A stretch of DNA of 47,189 bases from a virus, in the IMG/VR virus record IMGVR_UViG_3300046543_001165, positions 1 to 47,189 of that record, one strand, 5' to 3'. Of this stretch, positions 24,734 to 33,425 are shown piece after piece. Numbering within the stretch: the first letter of the stretch is position 1; every line of letters begins with the position of its first letter. The position numbers were made by a program, and so were the translations under genes. Under the pieces are notes generated by a model. The model saw only the letters and a list, made by a program, of their open reading frames with translations, searched no databases and was not told the DNA's origin.

Positions 24734-25136
24734 CAGTTGATCCCCGCCTTTTTCATTCGCTCCGCTTCCTTGTAGTAGAAGAAGAAGCGACTGAGCCGGA
24801 GGCGCCAAGCATCCTCAGGCCCCCAGTGATAGAACTTCGTGACCTCGGCGACTATGCTTCGCCAGTCGTCTGGCCATCCAGCGTAAAACCCGTCAGGTAC
24901 GCGACCGCCTCCTCGTAGTCACGCTTGCCGAGGGAGCGGGCCACCTGGAGCGGCACGGCCGCGACGAACGAGATCAGGGCTGCATTCGACGCATAGCCCG
25001 TTTCGCCTGCCTGCGACGCGCGGTCGAGCTCGTCGACCGTCGGTTCGCGGAGTTCGAGCACGCTAGTCGTGACCGTGTCGCCTTTCAGTGTGACCGGCTT
25101 GCGCAGCGTGATGACTTTGTTTTCGGGGTGGCTCAT
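24733..25136 (-). CDS. Tail assembly chaperone, -1 frameshift fusion (Mu gp41-42 type)
   Basis: This is the long form of the tail assembly chaperone. Ribosomes that slip at 24885-24891 leave the 94-residue frame and continue in the -1 frame. They read DWRSIVAEVTKFYHWGPED and then WRLRLSRFFFYYKEAERMKK, to TGA at 24733-24735, giving about 134 residues. The extension pattern matches the gp42-type chaperone parts of Mu-like and other phages. The product coats the tape measure during tail assembly. The extension has no start codon or ribosome site of its own. Confidence 0.8.
24852..25136 (-). CDS. Tail assembly chaperone, short form (Mu gp41 type)
   Basis: A 94-residue protein of the Mu gp41 tail-chaperone family, seen in ITLRKPVTLKGDTVTTSVLE, LREPTVDELDRA and YLTGFTLDGQTTGEA. 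It is encoded between the tail tube and the tape measure, the conserved place for frameshifting chaperone genes. Most ribosomes should finish here at TAG 24852; a minority make the fused long form. Confidence 0.85.
   Translation of the reverse strand: MSHPENKVITLRKPVTLKGDTVTTSVLELREPTVDELDRASQAGETGYASNAALISFVAAVPLQVARSLGKRDYEEAVAYLTGFTLDGQTTGEA
24885..24891 (-). promoter_or_regulatory. -1 ribosomal frameshift site GGGTTTT
   Basis: On the minus strand the gp41 frame reads G GGT TTT, a perfect X XXY YYZ slippery heptamer. It is the last such site before the TAG, and the -1 frame is open from here to the tape-measure start. Confidence 0.8.
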
Positions 25137-25138
25137 AC

Positions 25139-25510
25139 TCAGCTCGAGGTGGATTCGGTTACCTGCGGGCCCTCGAATTTGACGTCAAACTTCGCGTCTT
25201 CGGAGTCCACTTCCTGCGATTCGACCGTCCACATGTTCCGGCCGATGATGATCTTTCCGTTCGCGAGTTGCGCCACGACCGTGACGTTGGTCATATCGTT
25301 GACGTCCGCGACCGTGAGGCCGCCGGTATCGCGCAGCGACATCGAAATCGACGGCGCCATGAACTTCTCTTTGAAACCGTGCACGCCGTCCATGCCCGTG
25401 AGCGATTCACGGGTCTTGCTGGACGGGTTATATTTGAACCCGCCCTCGACGAGATACGTCGTGCCGTCCACCGTCACCGAAGCGGTGCCGGCGAGCAAAT
25501 TGCTAGCCAT
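25139..25510 (-). CDS. Mu gpM-like tail tube protein
   Basis: A 123-residue tail tube protein of the Mu gpM family (LLAGTASVTVDGTTYLVEG, then LTGMDGVHGFKEKFMAPSIS and NMWTVESQEVDSEDAKFDV). It polymerises to the inner tube within the sheath. The gene lies behind a terminator and directly precedes the chaperone. Confidence 0.92.
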   Translation of the reverse strand: MASNLLAGTASVTVDGTTYLVEGGFKYNPSSKTRESLTGMDGVHGFKEKFMAPSISMSLRDTGGLTVADVNDMTNVTVVAQLANGKIIIGRNMWTVESQEVDSEDAKFDVKFEGPQVTESTSS

Positions 25511-25523
25511 GTCTGGCCCTCCA

Positions 25524-25553
25524 GAAATGAGAAAAGGCGCCCTGAGGCGCCTT
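25524..25553 (-). terminator. Intrinsic terminator after the tail sheath gene
   Basis: Stem AAGGCGCC (25534-25541) pairs with GGCGCCTT (25546-25553) around a 4-base loop. On the minus strand TTCTCATTTC follows. It lies between sheath and tube and could lower sheath readthrough relative to antiterminated transcripts. Confidence 0.75.
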
Positions 25554-25571
25554 CAGTGGTGCAGTTTTGGC

Positions 25572-27053
25572 TTAGGAGAGCCGGAACTGGCCGAGCAGCG
25601 CGAAGATGCGGAGCTGGTCGATGAGTGTCCCCGGCCAGAGCACGTCGATACGGTTCGGGTTCGTGGGGTTTTGCTCGACGATCAGGGCCTGCGCGAATGC
25701 CTGGCTGTTCTGCACGTACCCGTCGAACTCTTGCTCCTGGAACCGAGCGATGATGTCCGCCTTGATCACGCTCGGCGTCACGATGTTCGACCCCGGCGCG
25801 AACCGCGTTCCATCAGCCGCGAGCTTCACGCGCGCATACTTGCTCGTCACGAGCGACGCGTAATCGCGCAGCAGATAGGTCAGCGTGAACAGCGTCTCTA
25901 CCTCGAGATAGCTGTCGTCCGGCTGCCCGAAGCCGTTCAATTGGTAGGTCGTGATCAGGTTCTCGATCGCGACCGTGCCGTCTTGCGCCACCGTGAACGT
26001 CGAAATCCCGTCATACAGCAGCGTATTTCGCTGGCTCAGGTTGAACCGAGACTGCAGCGGCGGAGCCATGACGCCTTGGATCTGCACCGTTTGCAGCGGC
26101 AATGCCGGATCCGCGCGCAGGCTCACCGCCGCGGCGCCCGCGACCGATGCGGCCCACACCCAACTGGGCGTCGGCGAGTCGTTGAAACCCATGACGGTTT
26201 CGTGCTGGTTGTTCCGCGTGACGCCGAACGTCGTCTGAGTTCCGAACGTGCCGCGGTACGCCATGAACACGTGGCCATAGACCTGCTGCTGCCAACTCCA
26301 GCGGCCCGTGGAGTCGTTGAGGAACGACTGCATCGCGGTCAGCGACGCAGTATCGGTGTACGGGCTCACGATGAAGTCGAAGGGCATGTCCAACAGATTT
26401 CCCAGCGCGGTCGTCAACGTCGGATTCGTCGCGCCGTTCGCCATTGCGGTGATCGTGAAGGCCACGCCCGCCGGCGTGACCTCGCCGTTCGCCGCGCCGT
26501 AGTAATTGACGCGGATGTCGATGTCGTTTCCGGCCAGACCCTTGTTGTCTGCCGTCAGCGTGACGGTGCCCGTCGCTGCCGCCGCCGTCGCCGGAATGCT
26601 GGCGATCGCGTTGATCGCCGCTGCCACCGCCGTGGCGAGCTGCGCCGTCGTCATGCCAGACGTCACAACCACGGGAACCGACTGCCCTGCGATGTAGAGC
26701 GCGAGCGTACCGCCGGCGGTTGCCGCGCCGGTGAAAGCGATTGTGCCCGTCGCCGCTACCGCACCGCCGGCGTCCGACAACGGGAGATACCAGACCTCGC
26801 CGAACGTATCGTTCGCGCGGTACGCGGCGGTCATCAGTGCGAGCATCGAGTTCGCGCCACCTTGCGTGATCGCGTCGCTCGCGCCCTGCGAGATGATCGG
26901 CACGTTCGGCGTCGCGATGCCGGTCGACGTGATTTGGCCGATGATCAGCGCGCGCTGGTTCTGCTGCGAGGTGTTCGCGCGCGAGTTGTCGAGTTCCGCA
27001 TAGAACAGCGGCACTCGAAGATTCTGCGGGATCTGCTTGAATGGGATCGTCAT
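25572..27053 (-). CDS. Mu gpL-like tail sheath protein
   Basis: A 493-residue contractile tail sheath subunit. The start MTIPFKQIPQNLRVPLFYAE is diagnostic for the Mu gpL group. The central region (about 120-250) holds the membrane-distal domains, and the C-terminal sheath core is seen in IENLITTYQLNGFGQPDDSY and LTYLLRDYASLVTSKYARVK. This establishes a myovirus-type tail. It overlaps the DUF2635 gene by ATGA. Long plus-strand frames here (734 codons) are shadows. Confidence 0.96.
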   Translation of the reverse strand: MTIPFKQIPQNLRVPLFYAELDNSRANTSQQNQRALIIGQITSTGIATPNVPIISQGASDAITQGGANSMLALMTAAYRANDTFGEVWYLPLSDAGGAVAATGTIAFTGAATAGGTLALYIAGQSVPVVVTSGMTTAQLATAVAAAINAIASIPATAAAATGTVTLTADNKGLAGNDIDIRVNYYGAANGEVTPAGVAFTITAMANGATNPTLTTALGNLLDMPFDFIVSPYTDTASLTAMQSFLNDSTGRWSWQQQVYGHVFMAYRGTFGTQTTFGVTRNNQHETVMGFNDSPTPSWVWAASVAGAAAVSLRADPALPLQTVQIQGVMAPPLQSRFNLSQRNTLLYDGISTFTVAQDGTVAIENLITTYQLNGFGQPDDSYLEVETLFTLTYLLRDYASLVTSKYARVKLAADGTRFAPGSNIVTPSVIKADIIARFQEQEFDGYVQNSQAFAQALIVEQNPTNPNRIDVLWPGTLIDQLRIFALLGQFRLS

Positions 27054-27247
27054 TGTTTATTGCTCCCGGCGACCGTGTTCGGCGCGGCGCTTGCTGAGTC
27101 TTCGGCACTGCCCAGCACGACGTCTTTGTCGTTCAAGCAGCGAGTCCAGAAAATGTCACCGTCCGGCACGTCGATGCCGTCGGCGGGAAGCAATTGCTTC
27201 GTCACCGGGTCCCGTACTGACAGGCCCGGTGCAGGTTTGACGCGCAT
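27050..27247 (-). CDS. DUF2635 protein, Mu gp38 type
   Basis: A 65-residue protein of the DUF2635 family (MRVKPAPGLSVRDPVTKQLL, then FWTRCLNDKDVVL). It always sits directly before the sheath gene in Mu-like tails. The function is unknown. Its stop overlaps the sheath ATG. Confidence 0.85.
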   Translation of the reverse strand: MRVKPAPGLSVRDPVTKQLLPADGIDVPDGDIFWTRCLNDKDVVLGSAEDSASAAPNTVAGSNKQ

Positions 27248-27256
27248 GCGGCGCTC

Positions 27257-27820
27257 CTACGATGAAAAGGTGAGAGAGAAGCCAGGCTCTGTCGTGCCGG
27301 ATGGCTCGACGACAGTGAAATCGACGCCTTGAAGCGGAATCAGCGGGATCGGGAAGAAATCGTCGGGGCCTTGGAAGAACTCAACGTCGATCGACAAAAG
27401 CAGTTCGGCCATCGGCATTTCGCCTTCCGAGCTCGTCGTCAGATCCGAATCCACCGACGAGAACTGCTGGATGCGCTGGCCGCCGTCCGGGTCCGACCAG
27501 ATCGCAGGGTTATTGATCAACGCGGTTTCGATCTGCGCCTTCATCCGTTCAGCGGCCAGGAGCGCGGCCGCTGAACCGGCATCGCCAATCAGCGCCGGCG
27601 ATTTCGTGCGGGCAATCACTTCGATCGTCGCCGTGACGTTGAACTGAGGCACGTTGCGCCCGAGCGATTCCTTCCGCTCCCGTCGCGCGTGCACGAGGAT
27701 CAATGGGTACGCGTCGGGAGCCGTCGGCCAGTCGTAGGGGGAATAGACCGCCTGCCCAGCATCCGTCGCGCCCTTCAGCGCCGCCACGAACAACGCCCGA
27801 AGATCTGCTGAAGTCGTCAC
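27257..27820 (-). CDS. Tail terminator-like / Mu gp37-like protein
   Basis: A 187-residue protein with the ferredoxin-like pattern of tail terminators: TSADLRALFVAALKGATDAG, then YPLILVHARRERKESLG, then FNVTATIEVIARTKS. Its place between the head-tail joining protein and the sheath fits a protein that caps the tail and contacts the connector. The end is variable. It overlaps the FII-like gene by ATGA. Confidence 0.7.
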   Translation of the reverse strand: MTTSADLRALFVAALKGATDAGQAVYSPYDWPTAPDAYPLILVHARRERKESLGRNVPQFNVTATIEVIARTKSPALIGDAGSAAALLAAERMKAQIETALINNPAIWSDPDGGQRIQQFSSVDSDLTTSSEGEMPMAELLLSIDVEFFQGPDDFFPIPLIPLQGVDFTVVEPSGTTEPGFSLTFSS

Positions 27821-28146
27821 GGAGAGCTCACCTTGCTGAGGATCAATTTCGCACCGCCGTGGCTGTCTGGGCGAACTTCGCGCACGACATACGTGGTGTC
27901 GACGCTCGCCACGGAAAGCTGATCGTTCTGGACGGGCTTGGCGGTGAACTGGTTCAACTGGACGCCGAGTACCGCATGAATCTCAGTGACGCCCGACGAC
28001 GCATCCTCAAATATCACCTCTTTGAGATATGCATTGTCGAAAATGCCCGAGATCGCAAACGAGCCGCCGGCGAGTGGTCTATATGTCACTGGCTCGCCGA
28101 ACACACCCATCAGAGGCCCTAGGACCTCGGCAGACCAGTCGATCAA
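27817..28146 (-). CDS. Head-tail joining protein, lambda FII type
   Basis: A 109-residue protein resembling the lambda gpFII head-tail attachment family: VTYRPLAGGSFAISGIFDNAYL, then LGVQLNQFTAKPVQNDQL, and the end VVREVRPDSHGGAKLILSK. It forms the ring between the head and tail after DNA packaging. It is the junction at which the lambda-type head meets the Mu-type tail. Confidence 0.82.
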   Translation of the reverse strand: MIDWSAEVLGPLMGVFGEPVTYRPLAGGSFAISGIFDNAYLKEVIFEDASSGVTEIHAVLGVQLNQFTAKPVQNDQLSVASVDTTYVVREVRPDSHGGAKLILSKVSSP

Positions 28147-28371
28147 TTACGCCACCTTGATGGTTGGGCCGTCCGACGGGGAGAACACAGGCCCGTCGCC
28201 GCGGGGCAATTCGACCTCGCCTGGCGAGGTCAAAAACCCCGCTTTGCGCAACTGAGCGATCTCTCCCGCCGCAAGCGTGACTTCTTCGCCCGGGCCGTAG
28301 CTTTTCCCGTCGACCGAGACGGTGCGGCCGCGCGCGACGGTCGCGCGCGCGCCCTTCTCAGGGCCGGCCAT
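28147..28371 (-). CDS. Small head protein in the lambda FI position
   Basis: A 74-residue protein with basic start and an acidic, Pro-rich end. A compact part reads ARGRTVSVDGKSYGPGEEVTL and AGEIAQLRKAGFL. It lies between the capsid and FII genes, the lambda FI position, but it is much shorter. The function is unknown. ATG and the capsid stop overlap (TAATG). Confidence 0.7.
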   Translation of the reverse strand: MAGPEKGARATVARGRTVSVDGKSYGPGEEVTLAAGEIAQLRKAGFLTSPGEVELPRGDGPVFSPSDGPTIKVA

Positions 28372-29432
28372 TAGCTCACCACCGGATCACAGACCGTCGC
28401 CGCGAAGCTCGCATTGACGCGGCTCGGGATGATGATCGGCGACGATTGCATGAGAATGAATCGTTGCGCCGGGTCATCCGACACCCAGGTCTTCGGCGCG
28501 TACGGCAGCGCCTGATAGTTGAACGCCGGGTCGAGAACCGAGCCGAACGCGCGCGTACCCATCAGATCTGGCCCCGACAGAATCACCATGCCATCCGGCA
28601 GCATCGGCTGCTCGACATTGTTGTCGTCGACGTACCAGTCGTTGTAGACCCACAGGTCATATTGACCCCAACGGCCCTTGTACTGAGCGCCGCGCTGGAT
28701 CTGTGCGCCGACATTGATCGTGTTGCCTTGACCGCCGCTACCCGGGAACCAGATTGCAGCCTTGACGACCGGATCGGAAAGGAACGCGATCCACGCACTG
28801 GTCGTGAAGATGATGTCGGTGGCAACGCCGCCCGACTTCTTCAGCATGTTGTGTCCCCACGTCTCGATATTCGCCGACGGGGTCGCATTGCCGGCGACCA
28901 CGTTGGCCGGCGTCCACTTGGCGGTACCGGTGAGTGCCGTGGTGAGCGTGGAATCCCGACCGAAATCGACGACGACAGTCGGAAAGCCGTCACCCGAAAT
29001 CGTCACCGAGCCCGCTTGCAAAGCCTGCGCGGCCATCCACTCGAGACGACGATCGATCATGTCGATCTGGTCTTCCATCTCGAACGTCAGGTTCGCCATT
29101 TCGCGCTCGCCGGCGTTCATGTCGCCACCGATACGCTCGCCGATCATGCGGCGAACCGGCTTACGCAGGTCAGGCGCGCGCTTGTCCTTGATGTAGGCAG
29201 GCTTGAACGTGTTCGTCTGGTAGCGGCGCTGCTCGACCATCTTGCCTTCGACCAGCGGCGAGACGAACGGCGACATACGGCGCTTGCCGACGTCGACGTC
29301 GATCGACACGAATTCCGTATCCGACGTGATGATGTTCGGGAAGAACTTGTCGAGCAGGAACTTCTGCGACTTCTTCAGATTGGGAACCATCTGAATCAGT
29401 ACGTTCGTGTCGTAAATCAAATTACCGGGCAT
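28371..29432 (-). CDS. Major capsid protein, lambda gpE type
   Basis: A 353-residue capsid protein of the lambda gpE family: LIYDTNVLIQMVPNLKKSQK, LLDKFFPNIITSD, KRRMSPFVSPLVEGK and GGDMNAGEREMANLTFEMED. It has the HK97 fold and forms the icosahedral shell. A terminator hairpin precedes the gene. Confidence 0.95.
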   Translation of the reverse strand: MPGNLIYDTNVLIQMVPNLKKSQKFLLDKFFPNIITSDTEFVSIDVDVGKRRMSPFVSPLVEGKMVEQRRYQTNTFKPAYIKDKRAPDLRKPVRRMIGERIGGDMNAGEREMANLTFEMEDQIDMIDRRLEWMAAQALQAGSVTISGDGFPTVVVDFGRDSTLTTALTGTAKWTPANVVAGNATPSANIETWGHNMLKKSGGVATDIIFTTSAWIAFLSDPVVKAAIWFPGSGGQGNTINVGAQIQRGAQYKGRWGQYDLWVYNDWYVDDNNVEQPMLPDGMVILSGPDLMGTRAFGSVLDPAFNYQALPYAPKTWVSDDPAQRFILMQSSPIIIPSRVNASFAATVCDPVVS

Positions 29433-29464
29433 GTTGTTTGGCTCCGTGCGGATGCTTTTGAGAT

Positions 29465-29495
29465 CCCCAAAACAAAAACCCCGCCGAAGCGGGGT
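29465..29495 (-). terminator. Hairpin terminator between decoration and capsid genes
   Basis: Stem ACCCCGC (29478-29484) pairs with GCGGGGT (29489-29495). On the minus strand the loop is UUCG and TTTTGTTTTGGGG follows. It is a strong intrinsic terminator inside the head gene block. Confidence 0.85.
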
Positions 29496-29518
29496 CGCTG
29501 TTCAATACGGGGTGGGGT

Positions 29519-29932
29519 TTAGCTCGGATCCGCAGCGGAAACCGAGGTCTTGACGAAAATGCCGTTCGGGCGGAGCGCAGCCTTTGCAGCCGCCAGGGTG
29601 ATGCCGGTTCCGAGCGTCAGCGCGTTACCGTTGACTTCTGCCATCAGGTAGACGCCTGAGATCACGTCGGCGGCGCTCCCGTCGGCGTAATCCGCAAGGA
29701 TCGCGGCCGGCGTCTGGCTGCCGTCCGACGATGCCGACAAGGCAAGCGTGTACTTCCCGCTCGCCGTGATCTTGCCGAGCACGGAACCGCGAACGAACGG
29801 GCCGCCGGTGATCGTTACCGAGTCGGTGACGAATTGAAGGTTGCCGGCGAGCAACTGATCCGGCACGAAGGCCTGAGCGGTGATCGACGGTTGCTGGGGA
29901 TTTTCCCCGATGGTGCTGACGGAAAGCGTCAT
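29519..29932 (-). CDS. Head decoration protein, lambda gpD type
   Basis: A 137-residue head-stabilising protein of the lambda gpD family (VTITGGPFVRGSVLGKIT, then PAAILADYADGSAADV and GVYLMAEVNGNAL). Trimers bind the expanded capsid. Order D then E is that of lambda. Confidence 0.9.
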   Translation of the reverse strand: MTLSVSTIGENPQQPSITAQAFVPDQLLAGNLQFVTDSVTITGGPFVRGSVLGKITASGKYTLALSASSDGSQTPAAILADYADGSAADVISGVYLMAEVNGNALTLGTGITLAAAKAALRPNGIFVKTSVSAADPS

Positions 29933-29957
29933 GGTTTTTGCTCCTTATCGGGGAGGG

Positions 29958-30566
29958 TTAGGCTTCGCCGCGTGCGCGAGCAGCGGCAGCGATTGCACGT
30001 GCAGCGATGGCGCGTGGATCGGATGCATCCGGCGCGTCAGCCTGCGGGACTGCGACCGGCGTCTTCAAGCCAGCCATACGATTTGCCAGGCCCGATCGCG
30101 CTTGCGGCTTGTCGAGCTCGGCAGCACCTAGAGCGGCGATGGCCTGCTTGGCCGTCAGGCGGCTGTCGAAGGCGAACGAGCACGCCTGGTTGACCTTTCC
30201 GGACTTGATGCCTGCGGCGACGATGGCGGCACAACGGACGCGCTCGCGTTGACGCGCGCCCTTGGCGCGGCCGGCACGCTTGCCTTCTTCCTTGTCGTCC
30301 TTCTTGTCGTCTTCTTCGCCGTCTTCCATGTCGGCGTCGTCGTCGCCGTCGTCGGCCTTCGCGGATTCCTTCTCTTTGTCCTCTTCGGCCTTGCGCGCTT
30401 CTTCGTCCTTCTTGTCCTGCTCTTCCATGCGCTTCGCATAGTCCTCATCGGACTCGTCGTCACGCTGCTTGCGTTCGTCGTCGTCTTCCGCCTTCGCGGC
30501 GGCTGGGCCCGACATGCCCAGGTAATGAGCGAACGGCATCGCGCTCGCGAGCTTCGAGAGCTTCAT
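29958..30566 (-). CDS. Probable scaffolding protein
   Basis: A 202-residue protein with an extremely charged middle (about 27-100, long runs of Asp, Glu, Lys and Arg) that must be extended or coiled coil. The N-terminus (KLASAMPFAHYLGMSGPAAA) and the C-terminal helical part (LTAKQAIAALGAAELD and on) flank it. It lies directly after the protease gene, where lambda has Nu3, and such composition is common in scaffolds. The role is inferred from place and composition. Confidence 0.65.
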   Translation of the reverse strand: MKLSKLASAMPFAHYLGMSGPAAAKAEDDDERKQRDDESDEDYAKRMEEQDKKDEEARKAEEDKEKESAKADDGDDDADMEDGEEDDKKDDKEEGKRAGRAKGARQRERVRCAAIVAAGIKSGKVNQACSFAFDSRLTAKQAIAALGAAELDKPQARSGLANRMAGLKTPVAVPQADAPDASDPRAIAARAIAAAARARGEA

Positions 30567-30591
30567 GTGTAACGTCCTTTAGGGGATGGGT

Positions 30592-31488
30592 TTAGGCTTT
30601 GGTGATTTCGGCCATCAAAGCCCGAAACGCGGCATCAGGCGCCGCCACTTCGTCCGCAAGTCCGAGAGCAACGCCTTGCGTGCCCATGAACGTCGCGGCC
30701 TGCGTATCGCGAACCGTGGCGGCCGCAATATTCCGATTTCGGGAGACTGTCTCGACGAACAGTTCACCCATGCTGTCTATGTCTGCCTGGAAGCGCGCGA
30801 GCGCCTCTTTCGAAAGCGCGATTTCCGAATGACCGTCGGCTTTGCGATCGCCGTAGGTGATGAATGTCACCTTGACGCCAGCGCTCGTGAGCGCCTGCGA
30901 CATGTCGACGTGCGCGCAGATCACGCCGATGCTGCCGACGCCTCCGGTACGCGGCACGATGATACGGTCGGCGGCGCTGGCGATCGCGTATGCCGCTGAG
31001 TAGGCGGACTCGTTCAGGATCGACCAGATCGGCTTTTGCCCGCGCATGCCGTAGATCGTGTCGACCAGGTCGAAACAGCCCGCCACCTCGCCGCCCGGCG
31101 AATCGATGTCGAGCGCGATAGCCTTCACGTCCGGGTCGGACAGCGCCATGAACAAGTTTTGCCGGATGCCGTCGTAGCCCGACATACCGGAATATGGCCG
31201 CAGACATCCGAGTTTCTGGACAAGCGTGCCCTGAACCTCGATGACCGCGACACCACCGACATTGTCATAACCGCCGCGCGGGTTCTTGCCGGACGATGAA
31301 AAATCGTCGCCCTGGTCCCACTCGTCATCATATGCCATGGGGGCGACGGCGGATCCATCGAGCCGCACCATGTGGCCGACGCCGAGTCGATCAGCAAGTG
31401 CAGCGACGACGATCTCAGCCTTTCGCGGGTGGATCGCAACCGGCGTATTAAAAAGCTTTTGCGCGAGGCGCGGAAGCAAGTTGTTCAT
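30592..31488 (-). CDS. Head maturation protease, S49 family (lambda gpC type)
   Basis: A 298-residue SppA/ClpP-like serine protease. The crotonase-like core is clear: ALDIDSPGGEVAGCFDLVD, the nucleophile S164 in NESAYSAAYAIAS, and GGVGSIGVICAHVD. It cleaves scaffold and portal during prohead maturation. It overlaps the portal by ATGA. Confidence 0.92.
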   Translation of the reverse strand: MNNLLPRLAQKLFNTPVAIHPRKAEIVVAALADRLGVGHMVRLDGSAVAPMAYDDEWDQGDDFSSSGKNPRGGYDNVGGVAVIEVQGTLVQKLGCLRPYSGMSGYDGIRQNLFMALSDPDVKAIALDIDSPGGEVAGCFDLVDTIYGMRGQKPIWSILNESAYSAAYAIASAADRIIVPRTGGVGSIGVICAHVDMSQALTSAGVKVTFITYGDRKADGHSEIALSKEALARFQADIDSMGELFVETVSRNRNIAAATVRDTQAATFMGTQGVALGLADEVAAPDAAFRALMAEITKA

Positions 31489-33122
31489 TCTGCTTTGGGC
31501 TCCTCAGGCGGTTTGCTGGCTGTCTTCGCATCGGCGCCAGCCGCCCATGCCGGGAGAGGAATGCCAAGCTTCCTATACTTCTCGATCTCCACCGCGCGGC
31601 GGTCGAGCACTTCACGCCAATCGGAGCCGGCGAGATCAGCGCACTCGTCTTCGAGTGTCGAAAGACCCGCGTCCATGCCCATAATGGCGCCCTCTTTTTC
31701 CTTGGTCGGGTCCACATATCCCTTGCCCGGCCCCATCCACTTCGCACGCGAGTACGCGCCGCGGCATTCGATGTACTCGGGCGCACCTTTCGGGAGCGGC
31801 AAGTCGTCGACTTCGTGCGATTCCTCGATAAACGAGCCAGCGATCGGCTGCGCGAAGCCGCGCGCGAAGTTCACGCGGCGCCGGTGGAACGTCTTCCATG
31901 CCTCGAGCATCGCCGCCCGATACGAGGAATAGTTCACATCCGACCAGTTTTGGCTGATCTGCTGCGCGGACACACCGGCGCCCGCCGCGACGTTCCGAAG
32001 CATCGCCGCTTCGAACGCCTCAAAGTTTCCATTCGGGCGGGCAGCCGAAACGGTATTGATACTTTCGCCCGGGTACAGCGACGTGAGCTGCGCGCCACCG
32101 AGCCGGATACGCCGCTCCTTGTGGAAATCGGCGCGGCCTTCCTGATACGCCCCCAGCTTGTCGCCACCGAGCGATTCTTCGACGAATTCCTGATCGAAAG
32201 GGCTCGTGATGTATGCGCCGAAGATTGCGTTGATGATCGACGCGTCGAGCTCGACGCCGTCATACTTGATCAGCATCTTCAGACGCTGCAGCACAGGCGT
32301 CAGGATGCCTGCGCCTCCGCGGTGCTGGCCCGCGCGGTCCGGCGTGAAGTTGTGCACGATGACGGGACGACCCCAGTCAGTCTCGCGCTGGATCAGATCC
32401 CAGTGGACGGAATCGCCGGCGCTGAACCAGTCGCCCTGATGCGCGCGACGGATGAAGTATCCGATCGCCGCACCGTATTCGTCGATTTGCACGCCACCGC
32501 GCTGCGTCTGTTGGTCGAACCGAAGCTGCGGATTCGACAGACGATCGGGGTCGACGAGCATGATCGTGGTCGCATAGCGCGCGCGACCGACGCCAACACG
32601 CTCCGGCAGCCAAAGGACTTGCGCAAGCGAGTCCCCATCGATCAGTTCATGGCGGAACGCCACGGCCATCATCTCGGAGATGGTCATGTTCCGCTGCGCG
32701 TCGCAATAGAGGCCCGGGTCATCAGCCCATGACCGCCAATGCGCCTCGAGCGCCTGGCCGTATTCCTCAGCCCAGACGTGGTCGAATGCTTTGATCCCGC
32801 TGTACGCACGCAGTGCCTGGTAGTCAGGCTTGAACACCGGGCGGAAATTTGCACCGATAACCGTGTCGAGCGTGCGCGTGATCGCGGCCGACGCCCATCC
32901 GTCGTTCCGAACCAGATCGCGCACGCGCGCGACGATCCGGTCGCGATACATGTTCAGCTCGCCGTCGGTCGACCAGAGATACGGATTCCAGTCTGCGACG
33001 TGATCACCGCGGATGTCAGCGGCGTCATAGGGCGTGCGCGACCCGCCGGTGAGCATCTTCGCGCGGTTCGGCAGCAACGGATTTCCGTCCGCGCCGACGA
33101 TCGTGACTTGATTTTCAATCAT
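31485..33122 (-). CDS. Portal protein, lambda gpB type
   Basis: A 545-residue portal subunit from the ATG at 33122 (MIENQVTIVGADGNPLLPNR). Family blocks include RVRDLVRNDGWASAAITRTLD, HELIDGDSLAQVLW and SAQQISQNWSDVNYSSYRAAML. Twelve copies form the DNA channel. The start at 33122 is chosen because it overlaps the gpW stop; an extension to 33158 is unlikely. Confidence 0.94.
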   Translation of the reverse strand: MIENQVTIVGADGNPLLPNRAKMLTGGSRTPYDAADIRGDHVADWNPYLWSTDGELNMYRDRIVARVRDLVRNDGWASAAITRTLDTVIGANFRPVFKPDYQALRAYSGIKAFDHVWAEEYGQALEAHWRSWADDPGLYCDAQRNMTISEMMAVAFRHELIDGDSLAQVLWLPERVGVGRARYATTIMLVDPDRLSNPQLRFDQQTQRGGVQIDEYGAAIGYFIRRAHQGDWFSAGDSVHWDLIQRETDWGRPVIVHNFTPDRAGQHRGGAGILTPVLQRLKMLIKYDGVELDASIINAIFGAYITSPFDQEFVEESLGGDKLGAYQEGRADFHKERRIRLGGAQLTSLYPGESINTVSAARPNGNFEAFEAAMLRNVAAGAGVSAQQISQNWSDVNYSSYRAAMLEAWKTFHRRRVNFARGFAQPIAGSFIEESHEVDDLPLPKGAPEYIECRGAYSRAKWMGPGKGYVDPTKEKEGAIMGMDAGLSTLEDECADLAGSDWREVLDRRAVEIEKYRKLGIPLPAWAAGADAKTASKPPEEPKAE

Positions 33123-33382
33123 CGATAGACGAACCGAACGGGGCGGCGGCCGCGGCAAATGATGCCAAGCTGCTGCTGAAGTTGTCGAATCAGCGCCGTG
33201 AGCGCTGCAATATCTGTTTGCTGATAGGTGACGGACTTCGCACCATCACCCTGCGTGTAGCTGAAGGAAACGCCCTTCGTGCCGGTCTGCAGGGAGATCA
33301 ACGCGGCCTGTGCGTTGGCAAGCGCCTGCTGCAGCGCTTCCTGCGGCATGCCCGCGAAGATCGAGGTGCTGGGGTCGAACAA
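33119..33382 (-). CDS. gpW-like head-tail joining protein
   Basis: An 87-residue protein equivalent to lambda gpW (LQQALANAQAALISLQTGTK, then VTYQQTDIAALTALIRQLQQ). It binds beneath the portal. It lies between terminase and portal, exactly as in lambda, and overlaps the portal start by ATGA. Confidence 0.88.
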   Translation of the reverse strand: MFDPSTSIFAGMPQEALQQALANAQAALISLQTGTKGVSFSYTQGDGAKSVTYQQTDIAALTALIRQLQQQLGIICRGRRPVRFVYR

Positions 33383-33389
33383 ATCCGCC

Positions 33390-33419
33390 TCCTGAAATGC
33401 GAAACCCGCCGAAGCGGGT
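33390..33419 (-). terminator. Hairpin after the large terminase gene
   Basis: Stem ACCCGC (33404-33409) pairs with GCGGGT (33414-33419) with a UUCG loop on the minus strand, followed by TTCGCATTTC. The T tract is weak, so it may be an attenuator or an RNA-stability element rather than a full terminator. Confidence 0.6.
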
Positions 33420-33425
33420 CATGGG

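Noticed and set aside
23039-24775. 578-codon plus-strand frame over the tape measure
   Set aside because: Arg-rich composition without domains, opposite a clear tape measure gene.
25128-27332. 734-codon plus-strand frame over the sheath and tube genes
   Set aside because: It is Arg-rich noise opposite well-recognised Mu gpL, gpM and DUF2635 genes.
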